From Umezawaea endophytica (lineage in GTDB: Bacteria; Actinomycetota; Actinomycetes; Mycobacteriales; Pseudonocardiaceae): DNA of 64,000 bases. The translations under genes and the position numbers were made by a program. How positions within the stretch are numbered: the stretch's first letter is position 1; each line of letters starts with the position of its first letter. Below the pieces are notes generated by a model, which was not told where the DNA came from, searched no databases, and saw only the letters and a list, made by a program, of their open reading frames with translations. The stretch is from NCBI RefSeq assembly GCF_025061645.1, contig NZ_JANYMP010000004.1, forward strand, positions 172,047 through 236,046, written 5' to 3'. Below, in pieces: positions 23,652 to 31,841 of the stretch.

Positions 23652-25595
23652 ATGACCGCTGCTCAGCGAATCTCCGCCGCCCTCATGGTGCTCACGACCT
23701 CCGTCGCACTCGCCACCGCCTCGGCGGGTCCGCCCACGGTCGCGGCCGTGCAATCCGAATTCCCGTACCCGCCGACGACCTACAGCGAGCCGCATCGCGG
23801 ACAATTCCACTTCAGCTCGCAGTCGGGGTGGATGAACGACCCCAACGGGCTCTTGTACTACAAGGGCGTCTACCACTTCTTCTACCAGCACAACCCCCAC
23901 GGTCTCGAATGGGACACCATGCACTGGGGGCACGCCACCAGCACCGACCTGGTCCACTGGACGCAGAAGCCGATAGCGCTGGAACCGGGGATCCACCCCG
24001 GTGACCTGTGGTCCGGCGCGGGCGTCGTCGACTCCTCGAACACCTCCGGCCTGCGCACCGGGACCGAGGACCCGCTCGTGGTGTTCGCGGGCACCAACGG
24101 CGTGACGATGTTCTACAGCAACGACGCGGGCCGCACCTTCCAGACGTACAACAACGGCACGCCGGTCGTCCGGATGCCGGGCACGAGCCGGGACGCCAAG
24201 GTGTTCTCGGACGCGGCGCGCGGCCGGTGGGCCATGGTCGTCTGGTCGGACGAGGGCGGCAACGGCGTCAACATCTACTCGTCGCCGAACCTGCGCGACT
24301 GGACGTTCCGCAGCAGGTTCGCCGCGGGCTGGCTGTTCGAGTGCCCCGACTTCGTCGCGCTCCCGGTCGACGGCGACGCGTCCCGGACGAGGTGGGTGCT
24401 CAGCGACGCCAGTTCCGAGTACGTCGTCGGCGACTTCGACGGGTCGACGTTCCGCACCGACTGGACGGGCCCGCAGCGGATGGACCACGGCCGCAACGAC
24501 CCGAACGGGTCCTTCTACGCGGCGCAGGTCTTCTCCAACTCGCCCCAGGGCGTCGTGCAGATGGCGTGGATGCCGAGCAACCGCGGCGCCACGTGGACCG
24601 GCAACGCCACCTTCCCCGTGACGCTGGGACTTCGCGGCACCCCTGCGGGACCGCGGATCACCAGGACGCCGATCCCGGCCGTCGAGTCGCTGCGCCACCG
24701 CACGACGTCCTTCCGGAACCGGGTGCTGACACCGGCATTCGCCGCCCAGCTCCTGCGCGACCAGTCGGTGGAGACCTACGAGGTCCAGGCCGAGGTCGAA
24801 CTCACGCCGTCCACCACCCGCTTCGGCTTCCGGCTCGACACCCGGCCGGACGGCTCGGCGGGCGCGGAGGTCGTCTACGACGTGCGCGCGGGCACGCTCA
24901 TGGGCACCGCCCTGCCGCCGGTCGGGAACCGCGTCAAGGTGCGGATGCTGGTCGACCGAGGGCAGTTGGAGGTGTTCGGCAACGACGGCCTGTTCTCCCG
25001 CAGCGACAACGTCGTGTTCGACCAGCGGTCCGACAGCCGGGGTGTCTCGCTGTTCACCGAGGGGGACGTCAAGCTGATCTCCCTCGACCTCCACGAGCTG
25101 GCGCCCGCCTGGGGGCTCGGCGAGTCCACCCTGGTGCACAACCTGCCCGGCCAGTGGCGCCCCGCGAGCGGGGTGTGGACGGACGTGACCGAGGGCAAGC
25201 AGGGCAGGGCGAACGGCGACGCGTTCTACGTCAGCGACCACACCGGCGCGGACTTCACCTACGAGGGTGATGTCCGCGTGGTCAACGGCGTCGCCGCGGG
25301 CCTCACGTTCCGCGCCGACCAGCAGGGAGCCGGGTACACCGCGAACGTCGACAGCGCCGCCGGGGTGGTGAAGCTGTGGCGGCCGGGCCGGGACATCGCG
25401 ACGTTCGCGCTGCCCGTCACCCACGGCACGACCTACCACCTGAAGGTCGTGACCAAGGGGACGAACATCAAGGTGTACCTGGACAACCGCGCTACGCCGG
25501 TCATCGACGCCACGGACGCCCAGTACGCCAGTGGGCGCTTCGGCCTCAACGTGTACGCGTCGACGGCGTTGTTCCAGAACGTCAGGCTGGCCTAG
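23652..25595 (+). CDS. Secreted GH32 fructanase (levanase/inulinase/invertase type)
   Basis: 647 aa. Sec signal peptide (about 1-29, ending ATASA-G). The GH32 five-bladed propeller carries nucleophile Asp63 in WMNDPNG, the transition-state stabiliser in SRDAKVF (RDP reads RDA here) and acid/base Glu230 in FECPD. The C-terminal GH32 beta-sandwich follows, and residues about 480-647 form an extra LamG/DUF1080-like jelly roll (TYHLKVVTKG, IKVYLDNRATPV) probably binding polysaccharide. Ribosome-binding site GGAGG. Hydrolyses fructans outside the cell; the divergent ABC importer would take up released fructose. Confidence 0.93.
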   Translation: MTAAQRISAALMVLTTSVALATASAGPPTVAAVQSEFPYPPTTYSEPHRGQFHFSSQSGWMNDPNGLLYYKGVYHFFYQHNPHGLEWDTMHWGHATSTDLVHWTQKPIALEPGIHPGDLWSGAGVVDSSNTSGLRTGTEDPLVVFAGTNGVTMFYSNDAGRTFQTYNNGTPVVRMPGTSRDAKVFSDAARGRWAMVVWSDEGGNGVNIYSSPNLRDWTFRSRFAAGWLFECPDFVALPVDGDASRTRWVLSDASSEYVVGDFDGSTFRTDWTGPQRMDHGRNDPNGSFYAAQVFSNSPQGVVQMAWMPSNRGATWTGNATFPVTLGLRGTPAGPRITRTPIPAVESLRHRTTSFRNRVLTPAFAAQLLRDQSVETYEVQAEVELTPSTTRFGFRLDTRPDGSAGAEVVYDVRAGTLMGTALPPVGNRVKVRMLVDRGQLEVFGNDGLFSRSDNVVFDQRSDSRGVSLFTEGDVKLISLDLHELAPAWGLGESTLVHNLPGQWRPASGVWTDVTEGKQGRANGDAFYVSDHTGADFTYEGDVRVVNGVAAGLTFRADQQGAGYTANVDSAAGVVKLWRPGRDIATFALPVTHGTTYHLKVVTKGTNIKVYLDNRATPVIDATDAQYASGRFGLNVYASTALFQNVRLA

Positions 25596-26424
25596 CCGCC
25601 ATCGTCCACCGCAGTCCGCGCACCAGGCCGTGGCCCGCCGTGCGGATCGCGGTGGCCTCGGCCAGCGGCAGGTAGGGCAGGCGCAGGGGGAGCCGGGCCC
25701 ACGGCGGGAGCGTGCCGATGGCCGTGGCCGCCAGCACGGCGTAGGGCGGCCGGGCCAGCAGGGGGAGCGGGGCCTTGCGGACGAGGAACCTGGCGGCCTC
25801 GCGCGCTTCCGCGGTGCCGCGCAGTTCCGGCCGGTAGGCGGCGATCCGGGCGGCCAGCTCCGCAGTGGTGCGGGGCGGGTCGGGGACGCCCAGCGCTTCG
25901 GCGACGCGGGCCGTGTCGGCGACGTAGCCGTCCTGACCCTCCTGGTCCAGCGGCCGGGCGCCGTAGACCTGGTGGGTGCGCAGGAAGCTGTCCACCTCGG
26001 CGACGTGGACCCACAGCAGCAGGTGGGGGTCGTCGGCCCGGTACTCGCGGCCGTCCGGAGCGGTGCCGTGCACGCGGCGGTGCACGCCGCGGACCTTGTC
26101 CACCGCGCGCTGGGCGTCGACGGCGGCGCCGAACGTCGTCATCGCCAGGAAGGTGCTGGTGCGCTGGAGCCTGCCCCACGGGTCGCCGCGGTAGTCGGAG
26201 TGCTGCGCCACGGCCGCCATCGCCAGCGGGTGCAGCGACTGGAGCAGGAGCGCGCGCAGACCGCCGACGAACAGGGCCGCGTCGCCGTGGACCCGGCGGA
26301 TCGGCCGGTCGTCGGCGAACCAGCGGGGGCCGGGCGTGTCGTGGACCCTGGCGCGGACCTCCCGGCCGTTCGGGCCCGCGACCTTCGCGAACAGGGTCGA
26401 GGCGAGGCGGGTTCTCAGGTCCAT
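25582..26424 (-). CDS. MpaB-type oxygenase domain protein (DUF2236)
   Basis: 280 aa. GGLRALLLQSLHPLAMAAVAQHSDYRGDPWGRLQRTS is the conserved core of the DUF2236/rubber-oxygenase-like family (given here only as a location), with histidines expected to hold a haem. LLLWVHVAEVDSFLRTHQ follows. The ATG giving MDLRTRL is chosen over an upstream start. Overlaps the convergent fructanase by 14 nt. Family members oxidise diverse lipids or act in secondary metabolism. Confidence 0.85.
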   Translation of the reverse strand: MDLRTRLASTLFAKVAGPNGREVRARVHDTPGPRWFADDRPIRRVHGDAALFVGGLRALLLQSLHPLAMAAVAQHSDYRGDPWGRLQRTSTFLAMTTFGAAVDAQRAVDKVRGVHRRVHGTAPDGREYRADDPHLLLWVHVAEVDSFLRTHQVYGARPLDQEGQDGYVADTARVAEALGVPDPPRTTAELAARIAAYRPELRGTAEAREAARFLVRKAPLPLLARPPYAVLAATAIGTLPPWARLPLRLPYLPLAEATAIRTAGHGLVRGLRWTMAARPA

Positions 26425-26469
26425 CCCCCCATGGTGCGCCCGCCGCGCCGGGTCCACCTGACGGGCGGG

Positions 26470-27723
26470 TCAGCCGAAGTTCGGCACGACGAACAGCAGC
26501 CACACCACGACGGGCGCCACCGCGACGACGATCCCGCCGTAGGCCATGAGCTGCTTGAAGAACCGGTCGCGGTCGACGTCCTTCGCGTTGGCCAGCACCA
26601 GCGCGCCGTTGGTGGAGAACGGGCTCACGTCCACCACCGTGGCGGACACGGCGACCGCCGCGATCAAACCGACCGGTCCGACGGTCCCGAGCGCGAGGAA
26701 CGGCACGGCGAGCGGGATGAGCGCGCCCATCAGGCCGACGGACGACGCGAACGCGGACACGACCGCGCCGATGTAGCAGAGCAGCAGCGCCGCGAGGACC
26801 GGGACACCGACCCCGGTCACGGCGTTGCCGACGAAGTCGATCGTGCCCATCGCCTGGAGCACGGCGACGTAGGTCAGCACACCGCAGATCAGCAGCACGG
26901 TCGGCCAGGTGATCTCGCCGACGGCCTGGCGGCTGCTCGCGGGCCAGATCAGGCTCAGCACGGCGGCGAGCGTCAACGCCGTCAGGCCGACGTCCAGGTC
27001 GAACACCAGCGTGCCGACGACCAGCACCACCAGGCCGACCAGGGTGGCGATCCTGGGGGCGTCGAGCCGGGGCGCCTCCTCCTGCTCGTCCTGCTCGTCC
27101 TGTTCGACCTCGGCGCTGCCCCCGAGCCGCCTGCCGCCGAGCACGAGGAACAGCACGACGGCGATGGCCAGGTTCACGCCGAGGCTGGCCAGGAACAGCA
27201 CGAGGGGGTTGCCGGGGATGTCGTTCCGCTCGACGAGCCCGTTGACGATCGAGCCGTACACGCTGATCGGCGAGAACCCGCCCGCCTGCGCGCCGTGCAC
27301 GACCATCGCGCCCATCAGCAGCGGGTTGATGCCGTAGCGGGCGGCGAACCCGAGCGCGATCGGCGCGACGATCGCCACCGCGGCCGGGCTGACCGCGCCG
27401 ATCGCCGTCAGCACCCCGGTGATCACGAACATCACCCACGGGATCAGCGCTATCCGGCCGCCGACGGCCCTGACCGCGGCCGACACCAGCCAGTCCGTCG
27501 TGCCGTTCGCCCTGGCCAGCGCGAACAGGTACGTCACGCCGACCAGGACGACGAAGATGTCGCCGGGGAACTTCGAGAAGATGCCCTTGGCGTCCAGACC
27601 ACCCGCCAGGGTGCCGACCAGGAACGCGGCGGCGAACGCGAGCGCCCCCATGTTGGTCGACCGGGTGGTCGCCAGCACGAAGACGAGCGCCAGCACGACG
27701 ATGGAGATGATCTGCGCCGTCAT
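26470..27723 (-). CDS. SLC13-type permease, MatC-like dicarboxylate carrier
   Basis: 417 aa polytopic membrane protein with about 11 helices. The N-terminal region (LVFVLATTRSTNMGALAFAA) matches the MatC N-terminal domain of malonate/dicarboxylate carriers. Two pseudo-symmetric halves are joined by an acidic cytoplasmic loop with the repetitive stretch EQDEQDEQEE. FSPISVYGSIVNG and VDVSPFSTNGALV are the paired re-entrant motifs (one per half) that bind substrate and cation. A divergent Na+/H+ antiporter gene lies 145 nt away. Substrate probably a C3-C4 dicarboxylate. Confidence 0.85.
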   Translation of the reverse strand: MTAQIISIVVLALVFVLATTRSTNMGALAFAAAFLVGTLAGGLDAKGIFSKFPGDIFVVLVGVTYLFALARANGTTDWLVSAAVRAVGGRIALIPWVMFVITGVLTAIGAVSPAAVAIVAPIALGFAARYGINPLLMGAMVVHGAQAGGFSPISVYGSIVNGLVERNDIPGNPLVLFLASLGVNLAIAVVLFLVLGGRRLGGSAEVEQDEQDEQEEAPRLDAPRIATLVGLVVLVVGTLVFDLDVGLTALTLAAVLSLIWPASSRQAVGEITWPTVLLICGVLTYVAVLQAMGTIDFVGNAVTGVGVPVLAALLLCYIGAVVSAFASSVGLMGALIPLAVPFLALGTVGPVGLIAAVAVSATVVDVSPFSTNGALVLANAKDVDRDRFFKQLMAYGGIVVAVAPVVVWLLFVVPNFG

Positions 27724-27793
27724 CGGGGTCCCCTCGACAGGCCGAACGCGTGGATCTCTCACCTTGGAGGTGATCAGTGATCCCCGTCAACCC

Positions 27794-27804
27794 TCCACGG
27801 TGGA
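27794..27804. repeat. TCCACGGTGGA palindrome (variant copy)
   Basis: Same half sites as the TCCACTGTGGA copies but with G at the centre, in the divergent gap between the carrier and antiporter genes. A short direct repeat GTGATC-A-GTGATC lies 20 nt to its left. Confidence 0.35.
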
Positions 27805-27867
27805 CGTTTCGCCGAGCGTCGAACGGGCTAACCGGACAGAATTCCGACAAACGGCGAAAGGGGCTTC

Positions 27868-29118
27868 GTGGCGGACGCGGGCCCGGTGGTCTTCGCGGCG
27901 GCCGGCGTTGCGACGCTCGCCGCCGCGCTGCTGCCGAGAGTGTTGAGCAAGGCGCCCATCTCCATGCCGATGGTGTTCCTGGGGGCGGGAGCGCTGACGT
28001 TCACGGTCATCGACCCGCTGCCCGACCCGAACCCGGTCGCGCACTCGTCGATCGTGCTGCACCTGACCGAGCTGTGCGTGATCATCTCGTTGATGGGCGC
28101 GGGCCTGGCGCTGAACCGGCCACCGGGGCTGCGGCGGTGGGCGACCACGTGGCGGCTGCTGGGCATCACCATGCCGCTGACGATGATCGCCGTCGCGGTT
28201 CTCGGGTGGACGGTGCTCGGGTTCGGCGCGGCCGGGGCGGTGCTGCTCGCCGCCGCGCTCGCGCCGACCGACCCGGTGCTCGCGACCGAGGTCCAGGTCG
28301 CCGAACCGGTGGAGGACCCGGAGGACGACAGCGACGACGAGGCGCGGTTCGCGCTCACGTCGGAGGCCGGGCTCAACGACGGCCTGGCATTCCCGTTCAC
28401 CTACCTGGCCATCGGGCTCGCCGCGACCCCCGACGACTGGCTGCCGCACTGGCTCGCGGTGGACGTGGTGTGGCGGCTGGCAGCGGGCGTGGCGATCGGA
28501 TTGGGCGCCGGGTGGCTGTTGCGCAAGCTGTTCTTCGCCCCCACGTCGGAGAAGTTCCGGCTGGCCCACCACGCGGAGGGCTTCGTCGCGCTCGCGGCCA
28601 CGTTCCTCGCCTACGGCGTCGCCGAACTCGCGCACGGCTACGGCTTCGTCGCCGTGTTCGTCTGCGCCTGCACGATCCGCGCCGCCGAGCGGTCGGACGG
28701 CTACCACCGCGTGCTGCACCAGTACGTCGAGCAGATCGAGCGCCTGCTCACCGTGGTGATCATCTTCCTGTTGGGCGGCGCCGTCGCGACCGGACTGTTC
28801 GCGGGCGTGCAGTGGCGCGAGGTCGTGGTGGCGCTGCTGGTCCTGCTCGTGATCCGTCCGGCCGCCGGGCTCGTCGGCCTGTTCCGCGGCCGGGCGGGCC
28901 CGCGGGAACGGGTGGTGGTGTCGTTCTTCGGCGTGCGCGGCGTCGGGTCGGTGTTCTACGTCGCCTACGCGCTGGAAGCGGCGCAGTTCCTGGAGGAGGG
29001 CGCGGTGTGGAGGGTGGTGAGCCTGGTCGTCGTGGGCTCGATCATCGTCCACGGCATCACGGCCACCCCCGTCATGCGCTTCCTCGACCGCAAGCGCGAG
29101 GACGTCACGTCACCGTGA
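27868..29118 (+). CDS. Na+/H+ (cation/proton) antiporter, CPA1 family
   Basis: 416 aa, 12 predicted helices. AALAPTDPVLATEVQV carries the TDP unwound-helix motif and SEAGLNDGLAFPF the ND pair that binds the cation. VVVSFFGVRGVGSVFYVAYAL is the conserved C-terminal helix pair. GTG start with GAAAGGGG ribosome-binding site. The 3' end overlaps the convergent oxygenase gene by 14 nt. Confidence 0.9.
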   Translation: MADAGPVVFAAAGVATLAAALLPRVLSKAPISMPMVFLGAGALTFTVIDPLPDPNPVAHSSIVLHLTELCVIISLMGAGLALNRPPGLRRWATTWRLLGITMPLTMIAVAVLGWTVLGFGAAGAVLLAAALAPTDPVLATEVQVAEPVEDPEDDSDDEARFALTSEAGLNDGLAFPFTYLAIGLAATPDDWLPHWLAVDVVWRLAAGVAIGLGAGWLLRKLFFAPTSEKFRLAHHAEGFVALAATFLAYGVAELAHGYGFVAVFVCACTIRAAERSDGYHRVLHQYVEQIERLLTVVIIFLLGGAVATGLFAGVQWREVVVALLVLLVIRPAAGLVGLFRGRAGPRERVVVSFFGVRGVGSVFYVAYALEAAQFLEEGAVWRVVSLVVVGSIIVHGITATPVMRFLDRKREDVTSP

Positions 29119-30046
29119 TCGCGTCCAGCTTCTCCTTCAGGTACTCCGACGCGACGACCTCCGGGTAGCTGCCGTCCAGTGCGGCCACGCGGGCGTCGTG
29201 GTCGCACTCGTAGAAGAAGATCAGCGACACCAGGTCCTCGTCCGGCGCGGAGGCGTCGGGCGGCAGGACGCGGTGGCGGGTCGAGCGCCAGCGGTCGCCG
29301 GTCCAGCGGGCCATGAGGTCGCCGATGTTGATGGTGAACGCGGCCGGGTCGAACGGCGCGTCCTCCCACTCGCCGTCACGGGTGAACACCTGGAGCCCGC
29401 CCACGCCCGCCTGCCGGTCGAGGACCGTGACGGTGCCGAAGTCGGTGTGCGGTCCGATGCGGAACTGGCCGTCCTCCGGCTCGCCGACCACCGTGATCGG
29501 CGGGTACCAGTTGATGTTGAACGTGTACGTCGGGTGTCCGGTGTGGTCGGTGAAGAAGCCCTCCGGCAGGTCCAGCGCCACGGCGAAGATCGTCAGCAGC
29601 TCGTCGGACAGCCCCCGCATCCGGGCCAGGTACTCGGTGGACGCCTCGGCGAACCCCGGCACCTCGTCGGGCCACCTGTTGGGCTGGAACCAGAAGCCGT
29701 CGATCTCCGGGTCCCCGACGGGGGAGTCCGCGCCGACCGAGTACGACTCCTTGAGGTCCGGTGGCGACTCGCCGCCCTCGGCGTAGGCGTTCGCCTCCAC
29801 GCCCGGCGGCAGCCAGCCGCGGCCGCCGACCGTGACGGCGTAGCGCTCCTTCACCTCGGCGGGCAGCGCGAAGAACCGGCGGGACAGCTCACGGGTGCGC
29901 GCCCGCAGCGCGTCCGGCACGCCGTGCCCGGTGACCAGCAGGAACCCCGAGTCCCGCAGCGCCTCGTCGATCCGGGCCGCCACGGCGGCGCGGCCTTCCG
30001 GCGTGCCCTCGAACCACGGGGTCAGATCCACCAGCGGAACCGTCAT
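29105..30046 (-). CDS. Isopenicillin N synthase-like 2-oxoglutarate/Fe(II) oxygenase
   Basis: 313 aa. DIOX_N domain (VPLVDLTPWFEG ... GFLLVTGHGVP) then the double-stranded beta helix with iron ligands His and Asp in GPHTDFGTVTVL and the distal His in STRHRV. The final motif that would hold 2-oxoglutarate (Arg-x-Ser) is replaced around LVSLIFFYE, so co-substrate use is uncertain. The ATG overlaps the stop of the GlxA-type regulator (ATGA), giving a regulator-enzyme operon. An upstream in-frame ATG (MDPMTVP) is the alternative. Confidence 0.87.
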   Translation of the reverse strand: MTVPLVDLTPWFEGTPEGRAAVAARIDEALRDSGFLLVTGHGVPDALRARTRELSRRFFALPAEVKERYAVTVGGRGWLPPGVEANAYAEGGESPPDLKESYSVGADSPVGDPEIDGFWFQPNRWPDEVPGFAEASTEYLARMRGLSDELLTIFAVALDLPEGFFTDHTGHPTYTFNINWYPPITVVGEPEDGQFRIGPHTDFGTVTVLDRQAGVGGLQVFTRDGEWEDAPFDPAAFTINIGDLMARWTGDRWRSTRHRVLPPDASAPDEDLVSLIFFYECDHDARVAALDGSYPEVVASEYLKEKLDAITVT

Positions 30047-31029
30047 GGGGTCCATGAAACCGCATCGGAGGCCGCGAAGCGGTTCCGATACGCGGTGGGC
30101 GACACGTTGAGGTGACGGAGGAACACCCGGCGCAGCGTCTCGTCGCTGCCCAGTCCGCTGCGGGCGGCGGCGGACGTGACGGTGTGCCCGGCGACGATCA
30201 GCGCCTGCGCGGCCTCCAGCCGGACCAGTTCCACGTACCGGCCGGGCGTGGTGCCGAGCGCCTCGTGGAACAGCCTGGTCAGGTGCCGCGTGCTGGTGCC
30301 CGCGACGGCGGCCAGCGCGGTCGCGGAGTGGTCGGCCGCCGGATCGGCCGCGATCCGGTCCAGCACGGCGCGCAGCGGATGGCCGCGGGGCTCGGCCGTG
30401 CGGGACGGCACGGAGAACTGGGACTGGCCGCCCGGCCGCCGCATGAACACGACCAGCGAGCGGGCGATGTCACGGGCGTGCTCCGCGCCGTGGTCCTGCT
30501 CCACGAGCGCGAGCGCCAGGTCGATGCCCGCGCTCACCCCGGCCGAGCTGAACACGCGGCCGTCGCCGACGTGGATCGCGTCCGGCTCGACGGTGATCCG
30601 CGGGTACCGGTGGGCGAGCGTCGCGGTGTGCCGCCAGTGCGTCGTGGCCCGCCTGCCGTCCAGCAGCCCCGCTTCGGCGAGCACGAACGCGCCCGTGCAC
30701 ACCGAGGCGATCCGCCGCGCTCCGGGAGCGAGCCCGCGAAGGGCGGTCAGGACGTCCGGCGGCGTCGGCGCGGCGGGAAACGCGTCCGACCCCGGCACCA
30801 GCAGCGTGTCCACCGGCCCGATCCGGTCGGCGCGCGCGTCCACCGCCAGCCGGACGCCGATCGACGTCCGCACGTCCGCGCCGTCGGGCGAGCACAGCGC
30901 CACGGTGTACCGGCGGGACTCGCCGAACACCTCCGACGGGCCCGCCACGTCGAGCAGCTTGACGCCGTCGAACACGAGGAGGGCGACGCGGGTGTCCGTA
31001 TCCGTGGTTCGCCTGGCAGTTCGGGACAT
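30043..31029 (-). CDS. GlxA family transcriptional regulator (DJ-1/PfpI + AraC HTH)
   Basis: 328 aa. N-terminal type 1 GATase-like domain (VALLVFDGVKLLDVAGPSEVF; elbow SVCTGAFVLAEAG with its Cys) and C-terminal AraC DNA-binding domain (AAVAGTSTRHLTRLFHEALGTTPGRYV, second helix-turn-helix GSDETLRRVF). The ATG giving MSRTARR is used; a TATGCT box lies 9 nt upstream. Likely controls the coupled oxygenase and perhaps the divergent HD gene. Confidence 0.92.
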   Translation of the reverse strand: MSRTARRTTDTDTRVALLVFDGVKLLDVAGPSEVFGESRRYTVALCSPDGADVRTSIGVRLAVDARADRIGPVDTLLVPGSDAFPAAPTPPDVLTALRGLAPGARRIASVCTGAFVLAEAGLLDGRRATTHWRHTATLAHRYPRITVEPDAIHVGDGRVFSSAGVSAGIDLALALVEQDHGAEHARDIARSLVVFMRRPGGQSQFSVPSRTAEPRGHPLRAVLDRIAADPAADHSATALAAVAGTSTRHLTRLFHEALGTTPGRYVELVRLEAAQALIVAGHTVTSAAARSGLGSDETLRRVFLRHLNVSPTAYRNRFAASDAVSWTP

Positions 31030-31088
31030 GGTCGGTCCAGCATAGGGCGGAGCACCGTGGTGGGCACACGACAACGTCAGGAGCCACC

Positions 31089-31727
31089 GTGGCCGACCGC
31101 ATCGCCGGGATCGACGTCCCGGACACCGCCCTCGTCGCCGAGGCGACCGAACTCGTCCGCGACGTCGCGAGTCCGCTGCTCTACCACCACTCCCGCCGCG
31201 TGTTCCTGCTCGGCTCGTTGCAGGGCAGGCGACTCGGGCTCACCGCCGACCCGGAACTGCTCTACGTCGGCGCCCTGTTCCACGACCTGGGACTCACCGA
31301 CAGGTACCGGAGCACCGACCGGAGGTTCGAGGTCGACGGCGCCGACGAGGCCCGCCGATTCCTGGTCTCACATGGTGTTCCGGAGTTCGGGGCGCGGTTG
31401 GTGTGGGAGGCCATCGCCCTGCACACGACCCCGCGGATCCCGTGGCACCTGGAACCCGAGGTCGCGCTGGTGACGGCGGGCGTGGAGACCGACGTCCTCG
31501 GCATCGGGTACGGCCTGCTCGACCCGGCGCTGATCGCGGAGGTCGTCGCGGCGCACCCGAGGCAGGACTTCAAGCGACAGATCCTGAAAGCGTTTACCGA
31601 CGGGGTTCGGGACCGTCCCGACACGACGTTCGGCACGGTGAAAGTCGATGTGCTGACCCACTTCGCGCCCGAGTTCACCCGAGGTGACTTCGTGGAAACA
31701 ATCCTCGGCTCCGACTGGCCTGAGTGA
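31089..31727 (+). CDS. HD-domain protein, cyanamide-hydratase-like
   Basis: 212 aa. Metal ligands in YHHSRRVF and the HD pair in ALFHDLGLTDRY; further His in AIALHTTPRIPWH. The pattern ALFHDLGLT with the following FEVDGAD resembles the cyanamide hydratase (Ddi2/3) branch of HD hydrolases rather than nucleotide phosphodiesterases. GTG start with AGGAG ribosome-binding site. Divergent from the GlxA regulator by 59 nt, which suggests shared control. Substrate not established. Confidence 0.82.
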   Translation: MADRIAGIDVPDTALVAEATELVRDVASPLLYHHSRRVFLLGSLQGRRLGLTADPELLYVGALFHDLGLTDRYRSTDRRFEVDGADEARRFLVSHGVPEFGARLVWEAIALHTTPRIPWHLEPEVALVTAGVETDVLGIGYGLLDPALIAEVVAAHPRQDFKRQILKAFTDGVRDRPDTTFGTVKVDVLTHFAPEFTRGDFVETILGSDWPE

Positions 31728-31841
31728 GACGCGCAACCGTCGTTCGGCGGATGCCTCACGTCAACTTCGTCCGATACGTTCGGATCACGTGCCCTGGTCC
31801 CCCTCCGGTCAGGGCAACCCCTGCCGTAGTGGAGGTTCTTC

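Noticed and set aside
27061..27115. Repetitive CTCGTCCTG-like bases in the carrier gene
   Set aside because: Codes for an acidic loop of Glu/Asp/Gln repeats within the protein; not a separate DNA repeat element.
25531..27780. Very long open frame on the + strand (749 codons) opposite the MpaB-type and MatC-like genes
   Set aside because: Arg/Gly/His-rich translation without any domain; it is the antisense shadow of two well-supported genes, a normal artefact of third-position GC bias.
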